Below are positions 9,421 to 17,376 of a DNA stretch of 64,000 bases, piece by piece (positions within the stretch are counted from its first letter, which is position 1; every line of letters begins with the position of its first letter). Below the pieces are notes generated by a model. The model had not been told where the DNA came from. It did no database searches and saw nothing but the letters and a program-made list of their open reading frames with translations. The stretch is from TMED13 sp042090305 (GTDB taxonomy: Bacteria; Pseudomonadota; Alphaproteobacteria; Methylaequorales; Methylaequoraceae). The DNA is taken from NCBI GenBank assembly GCA_042090305.1, contig JBELJQ010000003.1:1-64000 (forward strand), read 5' to 3'. Both the position numbers and the translations under genes were made by a program.

Positions 9421-10265
9421 TGGAAATATTTTACGTAAATGGTTCCTTTAGGAATAAAAATAAAGCTAATATTTCAGTTCAAGATAGAGGATTTAATTTT
9501 AGTGATGGTGTTTATGAATTGATTTCTTTCAAGGAAAGAAAAATAATTCTATTCGAAAGGCATCTTGATCGTTTAAAATTGTCACTTATTTCTCTAGGAA
9601 TTAAACAACCATTCACTAATTATCTAACATTTAGAATTATAATAGACAAACTTATAAACCTAAATAACCTTGAAAACGGTTATATTTATGTGCAGATAAC
9701 AAGAGGTTCGGCAAAACGAAATCATATTTTTACTGATAATTTAAAACAAAATGTAGTTTTATTCTTAATACCGGAAAGAAACATTGAGAACATAAAAAAT
9801 GGTGTTAAAGTTATAACATCAAAGGATATTAGGTGGGGAAGATGTGATATAAAATCTATTTCATTATTACCTAATATTTTATCAAAACAAAAGGCACATC
9901 TGAGTGGGTTGTACGAAACATGGCAAATAAAAGATAAATTTGTTACTGAAGGGACTACATCAAATGCTTTTATTGTGGATAAAGAGGACAACATTAGAAC
10001 TCATCCAAAATCTCCAAATATACTTGGAGGTGTTACTAGAGAGATTGTAATTAGTCTTGCAAAGAAATGTAAATATAAAGTTATTGAAAAACCCTTTGAT
10101 ATGAATGATATTAGTAAATGTAATGAGGCTTTTTTAACAAGTACTACAGTTAGAATACTACCTGTTTTAAAAATCGATGATTTTGAAATTAATAATAGCA
10201 AGATTGGAAAAATCACTCAGAACTTAATGAATAAAATTAACGATTATATTAAAGAAAATGATTGA
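9420..10265 (+). CDS. dat: D-amino-acid-type class IV aminotransferase
   Basis: This 281-residue protein is a fold-type IV PLP aminotransferase. The N-terminal QDRGFNFSDGVYELI motif is typical of D-alanine aminotransferases. The PLP-binding lysine is Lys145, in DIRWGRCDIKSISLLPN, a near-exact D-amino-acid transaminase signature. EGTTSNAFIV and the C-terminal STTVRILPV segment also match. It would exchange amino groups among D-amino acids and 2-oxo acids, supplying D-glutamate or D-alanine, although family IV members also include branched-chain and aminodeoxychorismate enzymes. It overlaps the trkA stop by one base and hflX by 8 bases, so the string is tightly coupled. Confidence 0.88.
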   Translation: MEIFYVNGSFRNKNKANISVQDRGFNFSDGVYELISFKERKIILFERHLDRLKLSLISLGIKQPFTNYLTFRIIIDKLINLNNLENGYIYVQITRGSAKRNHIFTDNLKQNVVLFLIPERNIENIKNGVKVITSKDIRWGRCDIKSISLLPNILSKQKAHLSGLYETWQIKDKFVTEGTTSNAFIVDKEDNIRTHPKSPNILGGVTREIVISLAKKCKYKVIEKPFDMNDISKCNEAFLTSTTVRILPVLKIDDFEINNSKIGKITQNLMNKINDYIKEND

Positions 10266-11376
10266 ACAGGATATAATTGTATTACATCCTTATCTTAAAG
10301 ATTCTAGAAGCGAAAAGTCAAACAGATTGAAGGAAGCTGAAGAGCTTGTGAAAGCTATAAACCTAAACTGTATTTTTTCAAAATCAGTAGGCTTGATTAG
10401 TATAAATCCCAAAACTTACTTAAACTCAGGTTTTGTTAAGATGCTAGAGGACAAAGCTAAAAATATAAAAGTAAAACTGGTATATATAAATGTAAATTTA
10501 TCCCCAATACAACAGAGAAATTTAGAAAGAACAATTAACTGTAAGGTAATAGATAGAACAGGTTTGATTTTAGAAATCTTTGGTTCGCGAGCAAGATCTA
10601 ATGAAGGTAAGATAAGTGTAAATTTAGCAAGTCTTGAGTTCCAAAAAAGTAGACTTGTCAGATCATGGACACACCTTGAAAGACAAAGAGGTGGAGCTGG
10701 TTTTATGGGTGGGCCAGGAGAAAAGCAGATTGAATCTGACAAAAGACAAATCACTGAACAAATTAATAGGTTAAAGAAAAAAATTGAGAAAATTAATAAT
10801 ATAAGAATAAATCAAAGATCTAGAAGGATAAAAAATAATACTCCAATAATTTCATTGGTAGGTTATACAAACAGCGGTAAATCGACACTTTTTAACTTAT
10901 TAACAAAGTCCAATGTATTATCTAAAAATATGCTTTTTGCCTCTCTAGACTCTACAATAAGACGTACTAGAATTAATGAAATAAATTTAGTTTTTGTTGA
11001 TACAGTAGGTTTTATAAGAGATTTACCTACGAGTTTAATAGACGCTTTTAAATCTACATTAGACGAAATTGTAAATTCAGATATTATTTTACACGTAAGA
11101 GACCTTTCAGATGACGAGTATTTATTACAAAAAAAAGAGGTTTTAAAAATTCTTAATGAAATTGGAATTAAAGATGATGATAAAAGAATAATAGAAGTTA
11201 ATAATAAATTTGATTTAGTTGCCAATGAATATCGAAAAGAACAAATGGGAAGAGAAAATATAATCACCTCTGCTTTATCTGGTCAAGGAATCAGTAACTT
11301 GAGAATAAAGATAATGAGTAAACTAAGTTCACTTTATAAAAATTCATATTTATTTAAGGAGTCTTATAAGACTTGA
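10258..11376 (+). CDS. hflX: ribosome-associated GTPase HflX
   Basis: This 372-residue GTPase has the HflX N-terminal domain with the GGPGEKQIESDKRQ motif (about residues 151-164), a helical linker and a G domain. The G domain has P-loop GYTNSGKST (202-210), a DTVGFIRDLP switch II and an NKFD base-recognition motif. HflX splits stalled ribosomes under stress. It is somewhat shorter than enterobacterial HflX. Its start overlaps dat by 8 bases. In most Alphaproteobacteria hfq precedes hflX; here there is no space for it. The 3' end overlaps the convergent dehydrogenase gene by 27 bases. Confidence 0.94.
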   Translation: MIEQDIIVLHPYLKDSRSEKSNRLKEAEELVKAINLNCIFSKSVGLISINPKTYLNSGFVKMLEDKAKNIKVKLVYINVNLSPIQQRNLERTINCKVIDRTGLILEIFGSRARSNEGKISVNLASLEFQKSRLVRSWTHLERQRGGAGFMGGPGEKQIESDKRQITEQINRLKKKIEKINNIRINQRSRRIKNNTPIISLVGYTNSGKSTLFNLLTKSNVLSKNMLFASLDSTIRRTRINEINLVFVDTVGFIRDLPTSLIDAFKSTLDEIVNSDIILHVRDLSDDEYLLQKKEVLKILNEIGIKDDDKRIIEVNNKFDLVANEYRKEQMGRENIITSALSGQGISNLRIKIMSKLSSLYKNSYLFKESYKT

Positions 11377-12222
11377 TGTATCATCCTTATCATAACCTAA
11401 CTTTATAAGTTTCTTATAGTATTTTTTTATTATCCATGTATTAGGTAACTTATCTTTTTTTTTAAAATTATTAAATATTAGATTTAAATCCTTTAGCATA
11501 AGTTTATTCATAAAACCAAAATTGAATTTATTCTTAAGCATTGTATGACCTCTATTATCTAATTGCCATGATTGACCAGCTCCATTCGAAATTACATTTA
11601 TCAATTTTTTTGTGTCCAATTTTTTTATTTTAGCAAAGTTTAAACCCTCTGCTAGTCCTTGAATTACACTGGCAACGCAAATTTGGTTTACCATTTTAGT
11701 TAACTGACCATTACCACTTTCACCCATGTAAATACATGATTTAGAGTAAAATTTTGTTATCTTTTCTATATTCTTAAATTTTAGCTTTTTACCTCCTACC
11801 ATTAGTGATAATTTTCCTTCCTTGGCACCAACTTCTCCACCACTCATTGGGGCATCAAAGAAATAAGCTCCTTTTAAAAGACATTTACCATAGATTTTCT
11901 TTGATATAATTGCAGAAGACGTTGTGTGATCAATTATAATTGTATTTTCTCTAATTCCTGTCAATAATCCATCTTTTGATAAAAATATAGATTTTAAATC
12001 CTCATCATTTCCAACACAAGATATTATGATATCTGAGTTTTCTGCTATTTGTTTATAAGATTTATAAATATTTATTCTATTCCTATTCTTTTTAATAAAT
12101 TCTTGTGTATTTTTTGATTTTCTGGAAATTATATTAAAATTTTGCGAAATATTTAGTAAATGAGTTGCTATATGCTTACCCATTATACCTATTCCTATAA
12201 AACCAATATTTATTTTATTCAT
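11350..12222 (-). CDS. NAD(P)-dependent beta-hydroxyacid dehydrogenase (GarR/MmsB/GlxR family)
   Basis: The 290-residue protein starts with the Rossmann motif IGFIGIGIMGKHIATHLL. It contains the family substrate loop DAPMSGGEVGAKEGKLSLMVGG (given here as key residues 123-144) and the catalytic lysine Lys176 in GNGQLTKMVNQ. The GAGQSWQLDNRG segment resembles 2-hydroxy-3-oxopropionate (tartronate semialdehyde) reductases and related 3-hydroxyisobutyrate dehydrogenases. The exact substrate cannot be chosen from sequence alone. Its ATG overlaps the clpB stop (translational coupling), which is an unusual partner. It converges on hflX with a 27-base overlap. Confidence 0.85.
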   Translation of the reverse strand: MNKINIGFIGIGIMGKHIATHLLNISQNFNIISRKSKNTQEFIKKNRNRINIYKSYKQIAENSDIIISCVGNDEDLKSIFLSKDGLLTGIRENTIIIDHTTSSAIISKKIYGKCLLKGAYFFDAPMSGGEVGAKEGKLSLMVGGKKLKFKNIEKITKFYSKSCIYMGESGNGQLTKMVNQICVASVIQGLAEGLNFAKIKKLDTKKLINVISNGAGQSWQLDNRGHTMLKNKFNFGFMNKLMLKDLNLIFNNFKKKDKLPNTWIIKKYYKKLIKLGYDKDDTSSLIRLLK

Positions 12223-14794
12223 AACTAAATTTTAATTCATTATTTTTTGAGAAAATATTTACAGTTTTATCCTCTATACTTTTATTTAGTAATAAGGATC
12301 GAGCAAGTTCATCAATTATATGAGTTTGAATAACTCTTTTTAGTGGTCTGGCACCATATTCTGATGAGAAACCTTCCATAGCCAGCCAATCTTTGGCAGT
12401 GTTGTCTAGTTTTAGTCTGATTTTTTTTTCTTTAAGGATATTAGATAGGCTATCAATTTGTATTTTAATAATATTATAAATTTCATTCTTCGTTAATCTA
12501 TTAAAAATAATTATATCATCTATCCTGTTTAAAAATTCAGGTTTAAATTTAGTTTTCACTTGCTCAATTATTTTATCTTTTGTAAAAACTTCAATTTCGC
12601 TCTTTTGATCATCTGAAAAATTTATAAGTTCAGCTCCAATATTTGAGGTCATCACAATGAGGGTGTTTTTAAAGTTCACAGTACGGCCATTAGAGTCTGT
12701 TAATCTTCCTTCATCAAAGACCTGTAGTAATAAATTAAAAATATCTGAATGGGCCTTCTCAATTTCATCAAGAAGAATAACCTGATATGGTTTTCTTCTA
12801 ATGGACTCAGTTAACATTCCTCCAGTTTCATGGCCTACATAACCTGGAGGAGAACCAATTAGTTTTGAAACGGAGTGCTTCTCCATTAACTCTGACATAT
12901 CAATTCTAAAAAGTGACTTATTATTTTCAAAAAGATATGCAGCAATTGCTTTAGTTAACTCAGTTTTACCGACACCTGTAGGCCCTAGAAAAAGAAATAT
13001 TCCGAGTGGTCTATTTGGGTCTTGAATACCAGCTCTGGATCTTAGCACACATTTTGAAATTATTTCAATAGCCTTATGTTGTCCCACTACAATTTCTTTA
13101 AGTTCTTTTTCCATATTTATAATCTTTTCTTTTTCACCTTCGAGCATCTTAGATACAGGAATACCTGTCATCTTTGAAATCACTTCTGCAATTTCCTTGG
13201 ATGTAACTTCTTTACTTATAAATATCTTGAGTTCTTTATTAGATTCAAGTTTAACCAATTCTTTTTCTAAACTAGGTATTTTAGAATAAGCTAGTTCACC
13301 TGCTTCGGATAACTTTCCATCTCTTTGCAGTATACTTAGCTTACTTTTATTTTCATCAATACTTGTTTTTAATTTTTGAATATTAATTATATTTTCTTTT
13401 TCATTTCTCCAATTGTTATTTAATTTAAGGAATTTTTCATCCAGTTTTTTTATTTCATTATTAAGATTAGTACTTCTTTCTTGAGATTTTTTGTCATTTT
13501 CTTTCTTTAAACTTTCCAATTCAATTTTATTTTGTATTATTTTACGTTCAACCTGGTCTAACTCCTCTGGTTTTGAATCTATTTGCAATCGTATTCTTGA
13601 AGCAGCCTCATCCATAAGATCTATAGCCTTATCTGGTAAAAACCGATCATTTATATACCTTTGAGATAACTCTACAGCTGAAATAATAGCAGAATCAAGT
13701 ATTTTAACACCATGATGTAATTCATATTTTTCTTTTAAGCCTCTAAGTATTGAAATAGAATTTTCAGTTGTTGGTTCTTCTACTAAGATTTGTTGAAATC
13801 TTCGAGCTAATGCTGCATCCTTTTCAATGTTTTCCCTATATTCATTTAATGTTGTTGCCCCAATACAATGTAATTCACCCCTAGCTAATGCCGGTTTTAG
13901 TAAATTAGAGGCATCCATAGCACCCTCTGCTTTACCTGCACCAACTAAGTTATGAATTTCATCAATGAATAGTATTATTGAATCTTGATTTGCATAAATT
14001 TCTGAAAGAATTGATTTTAATCTCTCCTCAAATTCACCCCTAAATTTTGCACCAGCAACCAAAGATCCTAAATCTAATGAAATGAGCTTTTTATTTTTTA
14101 ATGAATCTGGAATATCATTATTTATTATTCTTATTGCCAAACCTTCGGCAATTGCTGTTTTACCAACTCCTGGTTCACCTATCAATATAGGGTTATTTTT
14201 TGTTCTTCTAGATAGAACTTGAATACTGCGCCTTATTTCGTCCTCTCTTCCAATAACAGGATCAAGTTTCCCATCTTTAGCAAGGTTTGTTAAATCTATA
14301 GAGTATTTATCAAGAATCTTACCTTCTATATTTGAATTATTACTACTAATAGTTTTCCCTTTTCTTAAATATAAAATTGATTCTTTAAGTTTATCAGTAT
14401 CCAAATTAATAGTACTAAGAATCTCATTTAAATTTTTATCTATCAAGATTATCGTATAAAAAATAATTTCGGGTGATACAAATTTATCATTAAATTTATT
14501 TTTAATTTCTTTAGATTCTTCAAAAACTTTTACTAATTCATTAGAAAAAAATATATTTAGATTTTGACCAGAAATTTCAGTAATCTTTTTTAGATTATCT
14601 TTTATTATATTCTTTAATTTAGCTTGATCTATATTAGAGTGTTCTAAAATTTCTTTTAGGAATTCGTTATTTTCGTTTAAAATGCAGTATAGTAAATGTA
14701 TAGGTAAAATTTGTTGATGATTTAGCGAAATTGCTTTATTTTGAGCATCGTTAATTAATAATTTTGATTTTTCGTTAAATTGGTCGAAATTCAT
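12215..14794 (-). CDS. clpB: ATP-dependent chaperone ClpB
   Basis: This 859-residue Hsp100 disaggregase has all family parts. They are the N-terminal Clp repeat domain (1-145), a first AAA+ module with Walker A GEPGVGKTA starting at residue 206, a coiled-coil middle domain (about 395-525), a second AAA+ module with GPTGVGKTE and VILLDEIEKAHSD, and a C-terminal small domain. The length and middle domain separate it from ClpA and ClpC. It works with DnaK to resolubilise aggregated proteins. No heat-shock promoter could be identified with confidence in the 52 bases to the divergent neighbour. The downstream dehydrogenase overlaps its stop. Confidence 0.96.
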   Translation of the reverse strand: MNFDQFNEKSKLLINDAQNKAISLNHQQILPIHLLYCILNENNEFLKEILEHSNIDQAKLKNIIKDNLKKITEISGQNLNIFFSNELVKVFEESKEIKNKFNDKFVSPEIIFYTIILIDKNLNEILSTINLDTDKLKESILYLRKGKTISSNNSNIEGKILDKYSIDLTNLAKDGKLDPVIGREDEIRRSIQVLSRRTKNNPILIGEPGVGKTAIAEGLAIRIINNDIPDSLKNKKLISLDLGSLVAGAKFRGEFEERLKSILSEIYANQDSIILFIDEIHNLVGAGKAEGAMDASNLLKPALARGELHCIGATTLNEYRENIEKDAALARRFQQILVEEPTTENSISILRGLKEKYELHHGVKILDSAIISAVELSQRYINDRFLPDKAIDLMDEAASRIRLQIDSKPEELDQVERKIIQNKIELESLKKENDKKSQERSTNLNNEIKKLDEKFLKLNNNWRNEKENIINIQKLKTSIDENKSKLSILQRDGKLSEAGELAYSKIPSLEKELVKLESNKELKIFISKEVTSKEIAEVISKMTGIPVSKMLEGEKEKIINMEKELKEIVVGQHKAIEIISKCVLRSRAGIQDPNRPLGIFLFLGPTGVGKTELTKAIAAYLFENNKSLFRIDMSELMEKHSVSKLIGSPPGYVGHETGGMLTESIRRKPYQVILLDEIEKAHSDIFNLLLQVFDEGRLTDSNGRTVNFKNTLIVMTSNIGAELINFSDDQKSEIEVFTKDKIIEQVKTKFKPEFLNRIDDIIIFNRLTKNEIYNIIKIQIDSLSNILKEKKIRLKLDNTAKDWLAMEGFSSEYGARPLKRVIQTHIIDELARSLLLNKSIEDKTVNIFSKNNELKFSYE

Positions 14795-14846
14795 ATTTTA
14801 AATTTATTTTAAATACTAAAAAGCGCAAGTATTTTGGGAACAAACT

Positions 14847-16001
14847 TTGAATAAAGAATTTAATAAATTACCTTTAGAGGGAATAATAATCTTAGATTTA
14901 ACAAATGTGTTATCTGGGCCTTTTGCTACTTTGATATTAAAAGATTTAGGAGCTAAGATAATTAAAGTTGAAAAGCCCGGTGGAGACGACTCAAGAAAAT
15001 TCGGCCCTTTTTTGAATAATAAATCATGTTACTTTATTTCATTAAATAGAGGAAAAAAAAGTATCTCTCTCGATCTAAAAATTAAAGAAGATAAACTAAT
15101 TTTTAAAAAATTATTATCTAAAACAGATGTTTTGATTGATAATTTTAGACCTGGAGTTTTAGAAAGATTAGGATTTTCATGGAATTATCTTTCAAAAACA
15201 TTTCCTAAGTTAATTCATAGTAAAATTTCAGGATTTGGAGAGACCGGCCCACTTAAAAAATCTCCCGCTTATGATATTATTGTTCAAGCAATGGGAGGTT
15301 TAATGGGTATTACAGGTGACAATAAAAACTCTTATAGAGTTGGCACATCAATCGGTGATATTGCGGCCAGTCTTTTTTGTGTAATAGGTATACTGAGTCA
15401 ACTTATAAGAAGAAATAGATTAAATTTAGGATCAAAACTTGATTTAAGTATGCTTGATTGTCAGGTATCAATTCTAGAAAATGCAATAACAAGATTTTCT
15501 GCAGAAAATAAGAATCCCACTCCATTAGGTACAGATCATCCTTCGATTACTCCATTCGGATGTTTTAAAACTAAAAATATTCCAATAGTTATTGCTATTG
15601 GAAATGACAAGTTATTTAAAAAGTTTTGTGAAGTTATTGGTGATAAAAAAATTCCACATGAAAATATGTTTGTTTCTAATAAGAATAGAAATATAAATCT
15701 AACACATCTACGTAAAAGGATAGAAAAAAAGTTAGTGAAAAAAGGAAGTGTATATTGGTTAAAAACTTTAAGTAAAAATGGAATTCCTTGTTCAAAAATA
15801 AATAAAATAAGTGATGTTATAAATAACCCACAAATAATTAATAGAGGTATGATTCTCAATTATTCAGATAAGGATGTTAAAAATTTAAAGATATCTGACA
15901 CTCCATTTAAATTTAATTTTTATAAATCACATAAAAAAAAAGATATTGCTCCTGATCTTAATGAAAATAAAAAAGAGATACTAAAAATGTTACTAGATTA
16001 A
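14847..16001 (+). CDS. CaiB/BaiF family (class III) CoA-transferase
   Basis: The 384-residue protein begins with the class III CoA-transferase pattern GIIILDLTNVLSGPFATLILKDLGA (key residues 12-36), then EKPGGDDSRKFGPF and LIDNFRPGVLERLG. The catalytic aspartate that carries the acyl anhydride is Asp171, in GTSIGDIAASLF. Such enzymes move CoA between carboxylic acids, for example formyl/oxalyl, carnitine or succinyl/mesaconate groups; the substrate is not determined here. The start is TTG at 14847, preceded by GGGAA; no ATG is present before the conserved N-terminus. Its stop abuts the stop of the convergent rhomboid gene. Confidence 0.9.
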   Translation: MNKEFNKLPLEGIIILDLTNVLSGPFATLILKDLGAKIIKVEKPGGDDSRKFGPFLNNKSCYFISLNRGKKSISLDLKIKEDKLIFKKLLSKTDVLIDNFRPGVLERLGFSWNYLSKTFPKLIHSKISGFGETGPLKKSPAYDIIVQAMGGLMGITGDNKNSYRVGTSIGDIAASLFCVIGILSQLIRRNRLNLGSKLDLSMLDCQVSILENAITRFSAENKNPTPLGTDHPSITPFGCFKTKNIPIVIAIGNDKLFKKFCEVIGDKKIPHENMFVSNKNRNINLTHLRKRIEKKLVKKGSVYWLKTLSKNGIPCSKINKISDVINNPQIINRGMILNYSDKDVKNLKISDTPFKFNFYKSHKKKDIAPDLNENKKEILKMLLD

Positions 16002-16694
16002 TTAGTCCCAGGGTCCTTTTTTGCGAAGAAGAATTGATTTTCCTACAACAATCTCTCTTCTTTTCTTCTTAAAAATAATGCAATAAATTAAGCCAAATAA
16101 AAATCCGCCAATGTGGGCTAACCATGCAACATTAGATTCTTGATTACTTAAATTTAAAAATTGATAGAAAAACCAAAACATTAGTAATACAAAAGCAGGA
16201 ACTCTTATAGTAAAAAAAATTAAGAATGGTAAAAGTACCAAAATTTTAGCTTTTGGAAATAAATATAAATAGGCACCAAGAACGCCAGCAATTGCACCTG
16301 AAGCACCCACAACAGGAATATTTGAATCTATATTAAAAATGAACTGACTTAAATTTGCAAAAATACCTGCACTTAAGTAAAATATAAAAAATTCTTTATG
16401 ACCAAATTCATCTTCAACATTATCAGCAAAAATCCATAAATATAACATATTACCTAAAAAATGCATCCAGCCACCATGAATAAATAAAGATGTTATTAAT
16501 GATAGAAATGGATAAAAGGTATAAAATGTTTCGTTACCTAACAATGATTTTGGTTTAAAACCAAAGTAATTAATTATAAAAACGTCAGTATTTGTTGATA
16601 TTTGAATAATGAATACTAAGCTACAAATTATTAAAATTAAAAACCTAATATAGCTTTTTTTTTTTGTTGTATTTTCATCATATAAAGGAATCAT
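16002..16694 (-). CDS. rhomboid family intramembrane serine protease
   Basis: This 230-residue membrane protein has about six membrane segments. The catalytic serine is Ser132 in GASGAIAGVLGAY and the catalytic histidine is His194 in AHIGGFLFG, the standard rhomboid dyad. The WMHFLGNMLYLWIF segment in the second membrane helix matches the family HxxxN region. It cleaves membrane proteins within the bilayer; substrates are unknown. A basic C-terminal tail follows the last helix. It lies 4 bases downstream of the PdeM-like gene, so it may be cotranscribed with the DNA-repair genes, though no functional link is obvious. Confidence 0.92.
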   Translation of the reverse strand: MIPLYDENTTKKKSYIRFLILIICSLVFIIQISTNTDVFIINYFGFKPKSLLGNETFYTFYPFLSLITSLFIHGGWMHFLGNMLYLWIFADNVEDEFGHKEFFIFYLSAGIFANLSQFIFNIDSNIPVVGASGAIAGVLGAYLYLFPKAKILVLLPFLIFFTIRVPAFVLLMFWFFYQFLNLSNQESNVAWLAHIGGFLFGLIYCIIFKKKRREIVVGKSILLRKKGPWD

Positions 16695-16698
16695 TATT

Positions 16699-17376
16699 TT
16701 AAATTCTTTCTACAATAAATTTATTCTTACCTATTATAATTAATTTTATATTTTTTTCATTTAAGTCTTTCATAAACTCTTGAGATTTGACATCCAAACC
16801 TCCAGTATATGTTCCAAATGATGGAAGAATACAAAATCTTTTACCAACTACATAACATTTATAATAATAATTCAATTTATTAACTTTAAGAGCATATTTT
16901 GGATGATAATGTCCAGATAATTCAAATAGTTTTTTTTTATTTGTTTTTTTTTTTATATGTGTAAAACAAAAATTACTTTCGCTGTAAGTCTCTATAAAAT
17001 CTCCTTGTAAGTGATTAACATTTATCAAAGCTTTATCATGATTACCAAGAATCCATTTAAAGTTATATTTTTTTACTAATCGGTTTATTCTATTCAAAAT
17101 TTTGTGATTTATATTTTCGAGAGAATTGAACTCATGAACATTATCGCCTAATGCAAGAACTTTTTTAGGTTTAAAAAGTATTAAAATTTCTTCAAGTCTA
17201 TCAATAGTGTCATCAATATCGTAGGGAGGAACATGGAATCCTTTTTTTATAAAACTAAAACCTTTTCCTAAATGCAAGTCTGAGATAACTAATAGCTTTA
17301 AGTTATTTATAAAAACACCACCATATTTATGAAATGTTAGAGTTTGATTATTAAATTCATAATTAACTGATATCAT
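16699..17376 (-). CDS. pdeM: ligase-associated DNA damage response metallophosphoesterase (PdeM-like)
   Basis: The 225-residue protein is a calcineurin-like metallophosphoesterase. Metal-binding motifs visible are SDLHLGKG (about residues 32-39), ALGDNVHEF, LGNHDKA and SGHYHPKY. Members of this type occur in the four-gene ligase-associated DNA damage response cluster together with a DEXH helicase, an MBL-fold exonuclease and an ATP-dependent ligase, all of which are its direct neighbours here. The gene starts one base after the helicase stop, so the two form an operon. The function is inferred from this context; the precise substrate in repair is not known to me. Confidence 0.88.
   Translation of the reverse strand: MISVNYEFNNQTLTFHKYGGVFINNLKLLVISDLHLGKGFSFIKKGFHVPPYDIDDTIDRLEEILILFKPKKVLALGDNVHEFNSLENINHKILNRINRLVKKYNFKWILGNHDKALINVNHLQGDFIETYSESNFCFTHIKKKTNKKKLFELSGHYHPKYALKVNKLNYYYKCYVVGKRFCILPSFGTYTGGLDVKSQEFMKDLNEKNIKLIIIGKNKFIVERI

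Noticed and set aside
10863..11267. 134-residue minus-strand ORF inside hflX
   Set aside because: It is antisense to the GTPase domain of hflX and shows no recognisable motif.
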